Shown piece by piece: positions 43,263 through 52,965 of a stretch of DNA of 64,000 nt. Under the pieces are notes generated by a model, which was not told the DNA's origin, did no database searches, and was given only the letters and a program-made list of their open reading frames with translations. Source of the DNA: Jezberella montanilacus. GTDB lineage: Bacteria; Pseudomonadota; Gammaproteobacteria; Burkholderiales; Burkholderiaceae_B. The stretch lies in NCBI RefSeq assembly GCF_003003055.1, contig NZ_PVTV01000011.1, forward strand, positions 806,001-870,000. The letters are read 5' to 3'. Every line of letters begins with the position of its first letter. Position 1 is the stretch's first letter. Position numbers and translations under genes: made by a program.

Positions 43263-43982
43263 ATGGCGTTTCATCCCACACAAATCAAAGCAATGGTGTT
43301 CGATACGTTTGGCAGTGTGGTCGACTGGCGTGGCGGCATCACACGCGACCTCACCGAATGGGGCAATGCCAACAACGTCCACATCGACTGGCATGCCTTC
43401 GCCGTTGCATGGAGAGGTCGTTATCAACCTCAGATGGAAGTCGTTCGCAGTGGCAACAGGCCTTACACCAAACTCGACATTCTGCACCGCGAATCACTCG
43501 AGTTTTTAATCCCGCAATTCGGCCTTGAACATTTAACCGAAGCACAACGGATTCACGTCAATAAAGTCTGGCATCGTCTGACTCCCTGGCCCGATTCGGC
43601 CCCAGGGCTCGCCAGGCTCAAAAAGAAATTTATCATTGGGCCCTTATCCAACGGTAATGTGGCGCTACTAACGAATCTTGCAAAGTTTAGTGGCACTGAC
43701 TGGGACGTCATCTTGTCCACCGAGCTGTTCAAGGGCTATAAACCGCAGCCGCAAACCTATTTGGGCGTGTGCGAAATTCTCGACCTAGCACCCGATGAAG
43801 TCATGATGTGCGCGGCGCATAATTACGATCTTGCTGCCGCTCAGGCAGTGGGACTGAGGACCGCCTTTTTTGCCCGCCCGACCGAACACGCCGAGAATCA
43901 AACGACCGATCTCAAAGCAGACAGGGCTTGGGATGTCGTCGCTCAAGATATTCTTGATCTTGCCGACAAAATGGGGGCCTGA
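43263..43982 (+). CDS. Haloacid dehalogenase type II
   Basis: This 239-residue L-2-haloacid dehalogenase-like HAD hydrolase has the nucleophile Asp14 in MVFDTFGSVVDW. Motif II is GPLSNGNVALL, the Lys of motif III is ELFKGYKPQPQTYL, and the motif IV region is MMCAAHNYDLAAAQAVG. The last usually reads VAxHxxDLxAAxxxG, so the fit is good. It would release halide from short 2-haloacids, or act on another small substrate. It is divergent from the PIG-L gene. Its stop is 1 base from the start of the NodT gene, so it may be transcribed with efflux operon 2. Confidence 0.87.
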   Translation: MAFHPTQIKAMVFDTFGSVVDWRGGITRDLTEWGNANNVHIDWHAFAVAWRGRYQPQMEVVRSGNRPYTKLDILHRESLEFLIPQFGLEHLTEAQRIHVNKVWHRLTPWPDSAPGLARLKKKFIIGPLSNGNVALLTNLAKFSGTDWDVILSTELFKGYKPQPQTYLGVCEILDLAPDEVMMCAAHNYDLAAAQAVGLRTAFFARPTEHAENQTTDLKADRAWDVVAQDILDLADKMGA

Positions 43983-43983
43983 T

Positions 43984-45471
43984 TTGACCGATTTGCCGGA
44001 TTTTCGTGTCAGAAAAATAGCGCATTTAATTGTTACTTTCGCGTCGCTGTTGGCGTTGACTGGGTGCATGACCGTTGGACCAGACTTTGATTCAGAGCAA
44101 GCGACAAGTGTACCCAACCAAGCGGAGCGCTGGATAGCCGCACAACCGCATGGAGCGAGCCTGACTGGGTTAAATGCCTGGTGGGGTCAATTTAACGATC
44201 CGCTGCTGCTAGAACTCATTGATGCAGCGCAAAGGCAGAGCACTAGCATGGCGGAGGCGGCACTTCGCATCGCGCAGGCTAGAGCCCTTCTCGTTTCTCG
44301 TTATGCCGCGGCCTTACCCGATGTCTCGGCACAAGGATCAGTTAGCAGGGGCACAACCATCCTTAATGCCATCACGCTGGGCACAACCAGCCAAGCGCAA
44401 GTCCAAGCAAGCTGGGAACTTGACCTCTTCGGCGGCTTACAACGAAATAGTCAAGCTGCACAAGCTCGTCTCACGTCGGAAGTCGCCAATTGGCACAGTG
44501 CCCGGATTTCAGTGGCTGCCGACACTGCAAATCACTACAACAATTACCGCGCTTGCGAACAGCTACAAGCCTTGGCAGAGGGCGATGCCGCGTCCCGCGA
44601 GGCGACGGCAAGACTGACAAACCAACTAGCCGCCACAGGCTTTCAGGCTCCTGCGAATGCATCGCTCGCCCGCGCCAGTGCCGCTGAAGGAGCCGGACGT
44701 GCAGTGGCTCAGAAAGCCGAATGCGATTTAACAGTCAAGGCAATAGTAGCCATGACCGGCATGGCCGAAGGGGATCTGCGTGCGAGGCTCACAGGCAAGT
44801 CGGGACAATTGCCAGCGCCAATCGACTTTGCTGTCACACAAATACCCGCCCAGGTGCTATCGCAACGACCCGATGTCGCTTCAGCTGAACAGCAACTGGT
44901 CGCAGCCAACGCAGACATTGGGGTGCGGATAGCGGAGAGATTGCCGCGCCTGGCTTTGACCGGGAATATCGGCCCGTTTAATTTCAGTTCAAGTGATGCG
45001 TCACTCAATGGCGGGACATGGTCACTGGGGCCATCCCTCACCCTGCCACTATTCGATGCCGGGCGGCGCGCTGCCAACGAAGACACGGCTTGGGTCGCCT
45101 ACCAAACCGCTGAAACGAAATATCGAAGCCAAGTCCGCCTGGCAGTGAAAGAAGTCGAAGACGCCCTGATCACGTTGGATAGCCTTCGTATCAGGGACGA
45201 GGACGCACTCCTTGCCTCACAGGGCTATCACGTCGCTTTGCGTGCTACGCAGGAGAAATACAATTTCGGCTTGGCGAGCGTGTTGGATCTCGAAGAAACC
45301 AGACGATTATCATTTAACGCAGACAACATCTTAATGGGCATACGACGTGATCATGTCAACGCATGGATCGCACTCTATCGTGCGGTCGGTGGCGGATGGC
45401 AAGCAGGTGATCTGGTTCAACCGCCTAGTGCGTTTCCGAAGACAACAAACGATCAAAAAGGCATGAAGTAA
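43984..45471 (+). CDS. RND outer-membrane factor, NodT-family lipoprotein (operon 2)
   Basis: This 495-residue TolC-like lipoprotein starts at TTG 43984, six bases after GGGGG, which gives a short basic n-region and the lipobox LLALTGC followed by MTVGPDF. Later ORF codons upstream overlap the dehalogenase gene and are rejected. The second repeat contains LSQRPDVASAEQQLVAANADIGVRIAERLPRLAL. It is first in an operon ordered outer-membrane factor, adaptor, pump, the reverse of operon 1. Confidence 0.9.
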   Translation: MTDLPDFRVRKIAHLIVTFASLLALTGCMTVGPDFDSEQATSVPNQAERWIAAQPHGASLTGLNAWWGQFNDPLLLELIDAAQRQSTSMAEAALRIAQARALLVSRYAAALPDVSAQGSVSRGTTILNAITLGTTSQAQVQASWELDLFGGLQRNSQAAQARLTSEVANWHSARISVAADTANHYNNYRACEQLQALAEGDAASREATARLTNQLAATGFQAPANASLARASAAEGAGRAVAQKAECDLTVKAIVAMTGMAEGDLRARLTGKSGQLPAPIDFAVTQIPAQVLSQRPDVASAEQQLVAANADIGVRIAERLPRLALTGNIGPFNFSSSDASLNGGTWSLGPSLTLPLFDAGRRAANEDTAWVAYQTAETKYRSQVRLAVKEVEDALITLDSLRIRDEDALLASQGYHVALRATQEKYNFGLASVLDLEETRRLSFNADNILMGIRRDHVNAWIALYRAVGGGWQAGDLVQPPSAFPKTTNDQKGMK

Positions 45472-46607
45472 TGAAACGCATTGTTTTAATGTCCATAATT
45501 GCCACCAGCGTGTTGTTGCCATTACCGTTACCTGGATCCGCAGCAGTCGCCACAGCCAAACCGGGATTGACTGTCACGGTTACCCATCCAGTCGCCGCTA
45601 AGATCGACTCTAGCTTGTCAGCTAACGGCAGCATCACGGCCTGGCAAGAAGCTTCAATCGGCACCGAAGTAGGCGGCTTACGTATGGCAGAGGTCTTGGT
45701 CAATGTCGGGGATCGAGTCAAACGCGGGCAAATCCTGGCGTCGTTCTCCACAGATACGGTCAACGCCGATTTAGCAGTCACGAAAGCTCAGGCCGCAGAA
45801 GCCGCCGCAGCCTTGTCTGACGCTCAGGCCAACGCCGCAGGTGCTCGCAATCTGAAAGACTCCGGGGCGCTGTCGGCGCAGCAAATTAGTCAATATCTCA
45901 CAGCAGAGCAAACAGCTAACGCAAGACTTGAAGCGGCCAAAGCTCAAGTCAACGTCCAAGCGTTGCGTTTGCGTAATACACAAGTGCGCGCGCCAGATGA
46001 CGGCATTATTTCTGCACGGCAGGCTACTGTGGGCGCAGTGGTGCCCGCGGGAACCGAGCTATTCAAAATGGTTCGTCAAGGCAGACTTGAATGGCGTGCC
46101 GAGGTGACTGCTGAAGAGCTCGGGCGCATCACACCGGCGGCAAAAGTACAGATATACCCTGCCAGTCTGACCAGGGGACAAAATCCGGTCATCGGCACCG
46201 TCCGTATGATTGCACCGACGGTCGATACACAAACTCGTACCGCCATTGTGTATGTCGATTTGCCCAGCCTCAGCAATGAGGATGTGTCACTCCGTGCCGG
46301 CATGTTTGCTTCCGGAAAATTCGATTTAGGTCAAACAACCGGGCTGACTCTGCCACAAGAGTCCGTGGTAGTCAGGGATGGTTTTACCTATGTCTTTAAA
46401 GTCGGTGCCGACAATCGTGTTGTGCAACTCAAAGTGAAATTAGGATCGCGTTTTGATAAACGCGTAGAGATTATCGAAGGCGTCACAACCGATGATCTGG
46501 TTGCTGAGTCCGGCGCGGGATTCCTGTCTAACGGGGATCTTGTTGCTATCGATCAAGGCGAGTCGAAGCAACCGCAGCCCGTGCCCAGCAAACAGCAGGA
46601 TCGTTAA
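45471..46607 (+). CDS. RND periplasmic adaptor (operon 2)
   Basis: This 378-residue adaptor has a signal peptide (LMSIIATSVLLPLPLPGSAA). Its lipoyl halves are LRMAEVLVNVGDRVKRGQILASF and VRAPDDGIISARQATVGAVV. The coiled-coil hairpin between them is Ala/Gln-rich (KAQAAEAAAALSDAQANAAG). Beta-barrel and membrane-proximal domains follow. Both boundaries are TAATG overlaps, giving strict coupling with the outer-membrane factor and the pump. Confidence 0.92.
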   Translation: MKRIVLMSIIATSVLLPLPLPGSAAVATAKPGLTVTVTHPVAAKIDSSLSANGSITAWQEASIGTEVGGLRMAEVLVNVGDRVKRGQILASFSTDTVNADLAVTKAQAAEAAAALSDAQANAAGARNLKDSGALSAQQISQYLTAEQTANARLEAAKAQVNVQALRLRNTQVRAPDDGIISARQATVGAVVPAGTELFKMVRQGRLEWRAEVTAEELGRITPAAKVQIYPASLTRGQNPVIGTVRMIAPTVDTQTRTAIVYVDLPSLSNEDVSLRAGMFASGKFDLGQTTGLTLPQESVVVRDGFTYVFKVGADNRVVQLKVKLGSRFDKRVEIIEGVTTDDLVAESGAGFLSNGDLVAIDQGESKQPQPVPSKQQDR

Positions 46608-49600
46608 TGAATTTTTCCGCCTTTTCAATCAAGCACCCTATCCCAGCAATCCTGCTGTTCATCCTGCTGTCGATCGCTGGGTTACTGGCGTTTAAGGCGG
46701 AAGGCGTGCAGGATTTTCCCGACATCGAACTCCCCACCGTCACCGTCGAGGCAAATCTGCCGGGGGCCGCTCCTGCCACCCTCGAAACGGAAGTTGCTCG
46801 AAAGCTTGAAAACTCGATCGCAACGTTGCAAGGGATTAAAAATCTGCGCACCAAAATTCTTGAGGGCACAGTCAGTATCACTGTCGAATTCGTGCTCGAA
46901 AAAGACACCATGGAAGCCGTCAACGACGTGCGCGACGCCGTTAGCAGGGTACGCGCTGAGCTACCAGGGGATGTGAGAGACCCAACGGTCTTGCGCACCA
47001 CGACGGCAGGTAAGCCACTGCTCACTTATTCAGTTAGCTCTGACCAGATAGATGAAGAGGCGCTATCCTGGTATGTCGACAATACAATCAGCAAGCAACT
47101 GTTGTCCACGAATGGGGTCGGTCGGGTAAAAAGACTCGGGGGGCTCACCAGAGAAATCAAAGTAGAACTCGACCCTCAAAAAATGTCAGCGCTCGATGTG
47201 ACTGCCGCCGATGTTTCGCATCGGCTGCGTCAGATCCAGCAAGAAGCGCCCGGTGGTCGCGGAGATGTTGGCGGCGCAGAGCAAGCCGTACGAACCATTG
47301 CTACAGCGACTGTGGCGGCTGATTTGAACAAGCTCGATCTGTCTTTAATTGACGGTCGTCGAATCAGGCTAGATCAGATTGCGACGATTACGGACTCCAC
47401 CGCAGAGCGACGGTCTATCGCACTCATTAACGGGCGGCCTGTGGTTGCCTTTGAAATCATGCGCAGTAAAGGTGCTAACGAAGTCGCACTGGCGAAAAAT
47501 GCAAGAGAGGTCATTGGTCGCTTGCAGCAGGCACGACCAGAAATAACAATCAAAGAAGAAATCGACAACGTCGCACAGACCGAAGAGAATTTCAGAGGCT
47601 CCATGCACTTGCTCTATGAGGGCGCGATTCTTGCAGTGTTGGTGGTCTGGTGGTTTTTACGTGATTGGCGAGCAACCGTCGTGTCAGCGGCCGCGTTGCC
47701 GCTTTCTGTCGTGCCGGCTTTTTTAGGGATGTATCTATTTGGCTTTACGTTGAATACAGTCACCTTGCTGTCGCTGGCTCTTGTTGTGGGCATTTTAGTG
47801 GACGACGCCATCGTCGAAGTTGAAAACATCGAACGACATTTACGCATGGGTAAAAAGCCCTTTCAAGCGGCAATGGAGGCTGCCGACGAAATCGGGATGG
47901 CTGTCATCGCAACCACCTTTGCTCTCATCGCGGTATTTTTGCCGACAGCTTTTATGGCGGGCATCCCGGGCAAGTTTTTCAAACAATTCGGTTGGACGGC
48001 TGTCGTTGCTATCTTTGCTTCGTTGGTCGTCGCACGTCTGTTGACACCGATGATGTCAGCCTACCTGTTGAAGCCCACCAAGTCAGGCAACGCTGAAGTT
48101 CAAGTTGATAGTAAAGTGATGGTGGTCTACCTAAAACTCGTCAACTGGTGTTTGACGCATCGGTTAGTCACGATGCTTTCGGCAACCTTGTTCTTTATCG
48201 GGTCAATCTCTCTCGTGCCCCTGCTGCCAACCGGCTTTGTGCCAGCTGCTGATCGTGCGCAGACCATGGTCAACGTCGAACGCGCACCGGGCAGCAACTT
48301 GAAGGACACCTTGCAAGCCGCCGAGCGGGTGCGGACAAAGCTAGAGCAACTGCCGGACGTTAAAAGTGTATTTAGCTCCGTCGGTGCAGGGGTATCAGGC
48401 GATGCCTTCGCGGTTGGCACAGCCCCAGAAGTGCGCAAAGCAGCGTTGACACTTATCCTGACTCACCGCGATGATCGTCGCGACAACCAGCAGCAAGTTG
48501 AGGGCAAAATCCGTGAATTGCTGGCCCATGAGCCGGGCGTGCGAGTCACCGTCGGCGCGCAGGATATCGGTGTCAAGATGCAAATTGTTTTGCAAAGCGA
48601 AGACCCCGTCGCGCTGGGGGCTGCCGCCCAGTCGCTCGAACGGGAATTACGCACGCTAAAGGGTATAGGTAACGTGCTGTCATCGGCCAGTCTGGTTAGA
48701 CCAGAAATCATCATCAGACCGGATTTCGCCCGTGCCGCAGACCTCGGGGTGACGGCCCAAAGCATTGCTGAAACAGTCCGCATTGCCACAAGTGGTGACT
48801 ATGACGTCAGTTTGCCCAAGCTGAACCTGTCTGAAAGGCAAATCCCGATTCGGGTCAAACTACCCGACTCGGCAAGGACAGATATCGAAGCGCTTAAGCG
48901 GCTTACCGTGCCGGGGCGCTTCGGCCCAGTGATGCTCGGCAACGTGGTCAGTATGACGATGGATAGTGGCCCTGCTCAAATTGATCGACTTAACCGCAGT
49001 CGCAACGTGTCTCTCGATGTCGAGCTTGGCAGCAGAACGCTGGGTGAAGCTTACGCCGATGCGATGGCGCTGCCCACCCTGCGCAACTTGCCACCGGGCG
49101 TCAGACAAGCACAGCTCGGTGACGCGCAAGAGATGACGGCATTGTTCGCCAGCTTCGGGTTAGCCATGCTAATTGCACTGTTGTGTATCTACATGATTCT
49201 CGTGTTGCTGTTTCACGATTTCATGCAACCGATTACGATTCTTGGCGCGCTGCCGCTTTCAATGGGAGGTGCTTTCATTGCCTTATTGATCACCGGCAAA
49301 AGCTTTTCGATGCCGTCTTTGATCGGCTTGCTCATGTTGATGGGAATTGTGACGAAGAATTCAATCCTGCTTGTCGAATACGCCATTACCGCCAGACACC
49401 AGGGGATGCAGAGATTCGACGCGCTGGTGGATGCCTGCCATAAACGAGCTCGACCCATCGTCATGACGACCATCGCGATGACAGCGGGAATGTTGCCCAT
49501 TGCATTGGGCTTAGGATCTGATCCAAGCTTTCGATCACCGATGGCGATAGCGGTAATTGGCGGCCTGATGACCTCAACGATGCTAAGTCTTCTGGTCATC

Positions 49601-49687
49601 CCAGTTGTCTTTACCTACATCGACGATCTTGAACACTGGATCAAAAAGAAAACAGGCAGAAAACCGGTCACCCAGTCTTCTGCCTGA
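46607..49687 (+). CDS. RND efflux pump, inner-membrane permease (operon 2)
   Basis: This 1026-residue AcrB-type transporter begins SAFSIKHPIPAILLFILL without a long leader. The porter opening EGVQDFPDIELPTVTVEANLPG, helix 4 GILVDDAIVEVENIERHLRMG with its Asp pair, and the C-terminal LLMGIVTKNSILLVEYAI block identify the HAE1 family. It ends with a cytoplasmic basic tail (WIKKKTGRKP). It is not closely similar to the pump of operon 1 and lacks that pump's Ala-rich insert. The substrate is unknown. Confidence 0.95.
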   Translation: MNFSAFSIKHPIPAILLFILLSIAGLLAFKAEGVQDFPDIELPTVTVEANLPGAAPATLETEVARKLENSIATLQGIKNLRTKILEGTVSITVEFVLEKDTMEAVNDVRDAVSRVRAELPGDVRDPTVLRTTTAGKPLLTYSVSSDQIDEEALSWYVDNTISKQLLSTNGVGRVKRLGGLTREIKVELDPQKMSALDVTAADVSHRLRQIQQEAPGGRGDVGGAEQAVRTIATATVAADLNKLDLSLIDGRRIRLDQIATITDSTAERRSIALINGRPVVAFEIMRSKGANEVALAKNAREVIGRLQQARPEITIKEEIDNVAQTEENFRGSMHLLYEGAILAVLVVWWFLRDWRATVVSAAALPLSVVPAFLGMYLFGFTLNTVTLLSLALVVGILVDDAIVEVENIERHLRMGKKPFQAAMEAADEIGMAVIATTFALIAVFLPTAFMAGIPGKFFKQFGWTAVVAIFASLVVARLLTPMMSAYLLKPTKSGNAEVQVDSKVMVVYLKLVNWCLTHRLVTMLSATLFFIGSISLVPLLPTGFVPAADRAQTMVNVERAPGSNLKDTLQAAERVRTKLEQLPDVKSVFSSVGAGVSGDAFAVGTAPEVRKAALTLILTHRDDRRDNQQQVEGKIRELLAHEPGVRVTVGAQDIGVKMQIVLQSEDPVALGAAAQSLERELRTLKGIGNVLSSASLVRPEIIIRPDFARAADLGVTAQSIAETVRIATSGDYDVSLPKLNLSERQIPIRVKLPDSARTDIEALKRLTVPGRFGPVMLGNVVSMTMDSGPAQIDRLNRSRNVSLDVELGSRTLGEAYADAMALPTLRNLPPGVRQAQLGDAQEMTALFASFGLAMLIALLCIYMILVLLFHDFMQPITILGALPLSMGGAFIALLITGKSFSMPSLIGLLMLMGIVTKNSILLVEYAITARHQGMQRFDALVDACHKRARPIVMTTIAMTAGMLPIALGLGSDPSFRSPMAIAVIGGLMTSTMLSLLVIPVVFTYIDDLEHWIKKKTGRKPVTQSSA
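49653..49686. terminator. Hairpin at the end of RND operon 2
   Basis: CAGGCAGAA (49653-49661) pairs perfectly with TTCTGCCTG (49678-49686) across a 16-base loop. The right arm overlaps the pump stop codon (49685-49687). A T-rich stretch (TTTATTTTTTT) starts about 15 bases later. This is a possible terminator for the + strand operon. Confidence 0.45.
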
Positions 49688-49703
49688 TCAGGGATTGCGC
49701 TCT

Positions 49704-50933
49704 TTATTTTTTTACTAGCGGGCAGGCACTTTCTGCAAGTGTCCCGAAAATATCTTCACCTTTCAAATCTGCCACAACATTATAGAAATCCCAAGGGCCT
49801 TTCGATTCGGATGGCTTCTTGACTTGCATCAGCTTCATATCGTGAATCATGCGACCGTCTTCTGGTCGGATATAGCCATTGGTCGCAAAAATATCGTTGA
49901 TCTTGTTGGATTTCATCCATTTCATCACGACATCGGTATCGACCGAATGTGTTTCTTTGACCGCTTTCAGATACGTACTTACTGCAGAATAATCCCCCAT
50001 CTGATTCATATTCGGTACATTTTTGGGAAATTTCTCTTGAAACCGCTTAGTGAACGCACGGTTCTGATCATTTGAGTTCCAGTACCAGAAGTCCGTCAAG
50101 TACATGCCCTGTGTTGCCTCTAAACCCAGCGCATGGATATCATTCACGTAGACCAATAGGCCAGCCATGCCCATCGTTTTCGCGACGCCAAACTCATTTG
50201 CAGCCTTGATAGAGTTAATGGTGTCGCCGCCCGCATTCGCTAGGCCAAGGATTTTTGCGCCTGAGCCCTGAGCTTGCAGCAAATAAGACGAGAAGTCAGC
50301 CGATGACAGAGGCACCCTCACTGCGCCCTTGACCGATCCGCCTCCTGCTTTAACGACATTGGCAGCATCGCGTTCAAGTGCATGACCAAAGGCGTAATCG
50401 GCAGTGATGAAAAACCAATCTTTGCCACCGCTCTTGAGCACCGCCGCAGCCGTGCCACGTGCTAGGGCAGTGGTGTCGTAAGCGTAGTGAATCATGTAAG
50501 GGGTACAGTATTTACCGCTAATGTCTGAGGATCCAGCGCCTACGGCAAGAAAGGGTTTCTGTTTCTCTGTCGCAACCGGACTCATGGCGAGGGTCACAGC
50601 CGAGTTCGATCCACCGATCAGCACATCAATTTTTTGCTGATCAAACCACTCACGCACTTTGGAGGCAGCGATATCAGGCTTGTTCTGATGATCGAGAACC
50701 AATAGCTCGATTTTTTTACCGTCGATCGCGCCACCTGCATCGGCAATTGCCATGCGGATGGCCTCTGCGCCCATGGGGCCATCTGTGTCGGCATAAAGAC
50801 CCGACATGTCGGTCGCAAAACCGATACGAATCACATCGCTGGTAATTGCTGCGTGCGAGAGTTGAGTTGTCAAACCCAAGCCTGCGATCGCGAAAGCACT
50901 CGCCAACGCAGTCGTCAGTGAACGAAGTTTCAT
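49704..50933 (-). CDS. LivK-type ABC transporter substrate-binding protein
   Basis: This 409-residue periplasmic receptor (Peripla_BP_6) has a signal peptide (ALASAFAIAGLGLTTQLSHA-A). It opens with VIRIGFATDMSGLYADTDG and contains GAEAIRMAIADAGGAIDGKKIELL and VLIGGSNSAVTLAM. The family binds branched-chain amino acids, amides, urea or aromatic acids. No permease or ATPase genes are adjacent, so it is an orphan receptor that must share a transporter encoded elsewhere. It converges on RND operon 2. Confidence 0.92.
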   Translation of the reverse strand: MKLRSLTTALASAFAIAGLGLTTQLSHAAITSDVIRIGFATDMSGLYADTDGPMGAEAIRMAIADAGGAIDGKKIELLVLDHQNKPDIAASKVREWFDQQKIDVLIGGSNSAVTLAMSPVATEKQKPFLAVGAGSSDISGKYCTPYMIHYAYDTTALARGTAAAVLKSGGKDWFFITADYAFGHALERDAANVVKAGGGSVKGAVRVPLSSADFSSYLLQAQGSGAKILGLANAGGDTINSIKAANEFGVAKTMGMAGLLVYVNDIHALGLEATQGMYLTDFWYWNSNDQNRAFTKRFQEKFPKNVPNMNQMGDYSAVSTYLKAVKETHSVDTDVVMKWMKSNKINDIFATNGYIRPEDGRMIHDMKLMQVKKPSESKGPWDFYNVVADLKGEDIFGTLAESACPLVKK

Positions 50934-51215
50934 TAATGTCTCCAGATTATCTAAGCAGTCAGACGGTCCAAGTGCCGCTCACCGATCTTTTCGTGCTTTT
51001 GACTGCACTTCAGCCTAGTATATCTTTCACGACGTCCTTGTTACTCATATCAGCCATTAGGGTTTGCACTGAATAGCAGAAGCCTATCGCTCGGCTGCAA
51101 CTCGCTTTTCGTGCCTTCGGATTGACCGCTACACTGGAGAGATTTGCTTTAACATAGCTCAATAAATAAATAAAAACACGGAATAAACCCCTTTTTTCGA
51201 GACACGAGTTAAACC
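50934..51215. other. Longest gene-free stretch, divergent promoter region
   Basis: This 282-base gap separates the LivK-type receptor (-) and the monooxygenase (+). It contains TATACT on the minus strand near 51015-51022, and TTGACC with A+T-rich sequence (AATAAATAAATAAAA) before the monooxygenase gene. I see no convincing complete promoter, small gene or structured RNA. Confidence 0.4.
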
Positions 51216-52859
51216 ATGGCAATCGCTGCAACCCCAGAAAGTAAAATCGTCTCTACTTCAGGCGCGATCGAAGTCGACGCCTTGATTATTGGTGCTGGAT
51301 TTTCCGGCCTTTATCAACTGTTGTCCTTACGCGATAAATTAAACCTGTCGGTGCAAGTGATTGAAGTCGCAGACGAGGTCGGTGGTACCTGGTACTGGAA
51401 CCGCTACCCCGGGGCACGTTGCGACTCTGAGAGCCACTCTTATCAGTACTACTTTTCTGACGAACTGGTCAAAGAGTGGGAATGGACACAGCGCTATCCA
51501 GACCACGCCGAGATTCGCCAGTATTTAGGTCATGTCGCAAAGAAATTCGATCTCAAAGCCAACATCAAATTCAAGACTCGCGTAACCGCAGCCAAATACC
51601 ACGAAGCAAGCAATCGTTGGCACATTACGACTGATGCAGGTGATACCTATGTTGCCAAATACTTCATCACTGCTGTGGGTTGTCTTTCATCCGCCAATAT
51701 TCCAAAAATTGCCGGTTTGGAGTCATTTGGTGGCGAGTGGTATCACACGGGTCAGTGGCCACACGAAGGCGTCGATTTCACTGGCAAGCGCGTAGGCATT
51801 ATCGGAACCGGTTCAACTGGCATTCAGGCCATCCCTGTGATCGCCGAACAAGCTGGTCACTTAACGGTGTTTCAGCGTACCGCCAACTACAGCATCCCGT
51901 CACGAAACGCCCCCCTGACGGATCAGTTCAAACAGTTTGCGAAAGAAAAAATCAGCGATATTCGTCATGTCATGCACACCAACACCAATGGCCATGCCTT
52001 CAGGATGGTGCCACGGTCTGCGATTGCTACACCAGAGGCAGAGCGTCGTGCCATCATGGAAAAAGCCTGGGAAAAAGGTGGTCTTGAGTTTCGCGCCTGC
52101 TTTGACGATATCCTGATCAACAAAGACTCAAACGACACCATGGCCGAATTCGTTTGCGAGAAGATCCGCGCCATCGTAAGGGACCCTGCCAAAGCAGAGG
52201 TTTTGGCTGATATCGATCATCCCTTTGCAACTAAACGGCCACCAGTCGACACGCACTACTTTGAAACCTACAACCGCGACAATGTTTCGATCGTCAATTT
52301 GCGCAAAACGCCGATTGATTCGATCACGCCCAAAGGCATCAAAATCGGCGATCAAGAATACGAACTCGACATCATCGTTTTCGCAACGGGTTTTGATGCA
52401 ATGACTGGGCCTTTGCTCAACATCAATATCACAGGCAAGAACAATACAGCACTCAAGGACGTTTGGTCGACCGGCCCGAGTAACTATCTCGGCTTGCAAG
52501 TGCCGGGATTCCCGAATATGTTCACCATCACGGGGCCAGGCAGTCCGTCGGTTCTTTGCAACATGCCAGTCGCGATTGAGCAACACGTCGATTGGATTAC
52601 CCACTGTATTGCTGACATGCAGGCCAATGGCTTACAGAAGATCGAAGCAACAGCGAAAGCCGCAAATGATTGGGTGCAAGAGGTAAACGTAGCTGCCAAT
52701 GCAACGTTGCTGCCGCAAGCAAAACACTCGTGGTATCTGGGTGCGAATGTGCCCGGCAAGCCTCGTGTCTTTATGCCTTACGCCGGTGGTATGGCCAATT
52801 ACCGAAAAATTTGCGATGACGTCGCGAAGAATTCATACACTGGCTTTCAACGGACATAA
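51216..52859 (+). CDS. Baeyer-Villiger type flavin monooxygenase
   Basis: This 547-residue class B flavoprotein uses NADPH, FAD and O2 to insert oxygen next to a ketone carbonyl. It has two Rossmann motifs, GAGFSG (26-31) and GTGSTG (197-202). The Baeyer-Villiger fingerprint FGGEWYHTGQWP (171-182) lies between them. VGGTWYWNRYPGARCD is the FAD-side signature. KRPPVDTHYFETYNRDNV carries the conserved Arg341 that stabilises the peroxyflavin. The length matches cyclohexanone/phenylacetone monooxygenases. The ketone is unknown; no lactonase gene is adjacent, although several esterases occur elsewhere in the window. Confidence 0.93.
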   Translation: MAIAATPESKIVSTSGAIEVDALIIGAGFSGLYQLLSLRDKLNLSVQVIEVADEVGGTWYWNRYPGARCDSESHSYQYYFSDELVKEWEWTQRYPDHAEIRQYLGHVAKKFDLKANIKFKTRVTAAKYHEASNRWHITTDAGDTYVAKYFITAVGCLSSANIPKIAGLESFGGEWYHTGQWPHEGVDFTGKRVGIIGTGSTGIQAIPVIAEQAGHLTVFQRTANYSIPSRNAPLTDQFKQFAKEKISDIRHVMHTNTNGHAFRMVPRSAIATPEAERRAIMEKAWEKGGLEFRACFDDILINKDSNDTMAEFVCEKIRAIVRDPAKAEVLADIDHPFATKRPPVDTHYFETYNRDNVSIVNLRKTPIDSITPKGIKIGDQEYELDIIVFATGFDAMTGPLLNINITGKNNTALKDVWSTGPSNYLGLQVPGFPNMFTITGPGSPSVLCNMPVAIEQHVDWITHCIADMQANGLQKIEATAKAANDWVQEVNVAANATLLPQAKHSWYLGANVPGKPRVFMPYAGGMANYRKICDDVAKNSYTGFQRT

Positions 52860-52965
52860 TTGATTGCGGCACGCCTGAAGCGGCCTCTGGGGTCAATGAA
52901 AAAATCTGAACTTTAGGTTTGTTAAGCTATCTGAATCTCTCTTGAGGTGAGGCAAGCGACGCAAA

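Noticed and set aside
49704-50933. LivK-type receptor as part of a complete ABC transporter
   Set aside because: No permease or ATPase gene occurs on either side.
51122-51155. TTGACC with a downstream TAACAT as a promoter for the monooxygenase
   Set aside because: The spacing between the two elements is about 22 bases, too long for a normal sigma-70 promoter.
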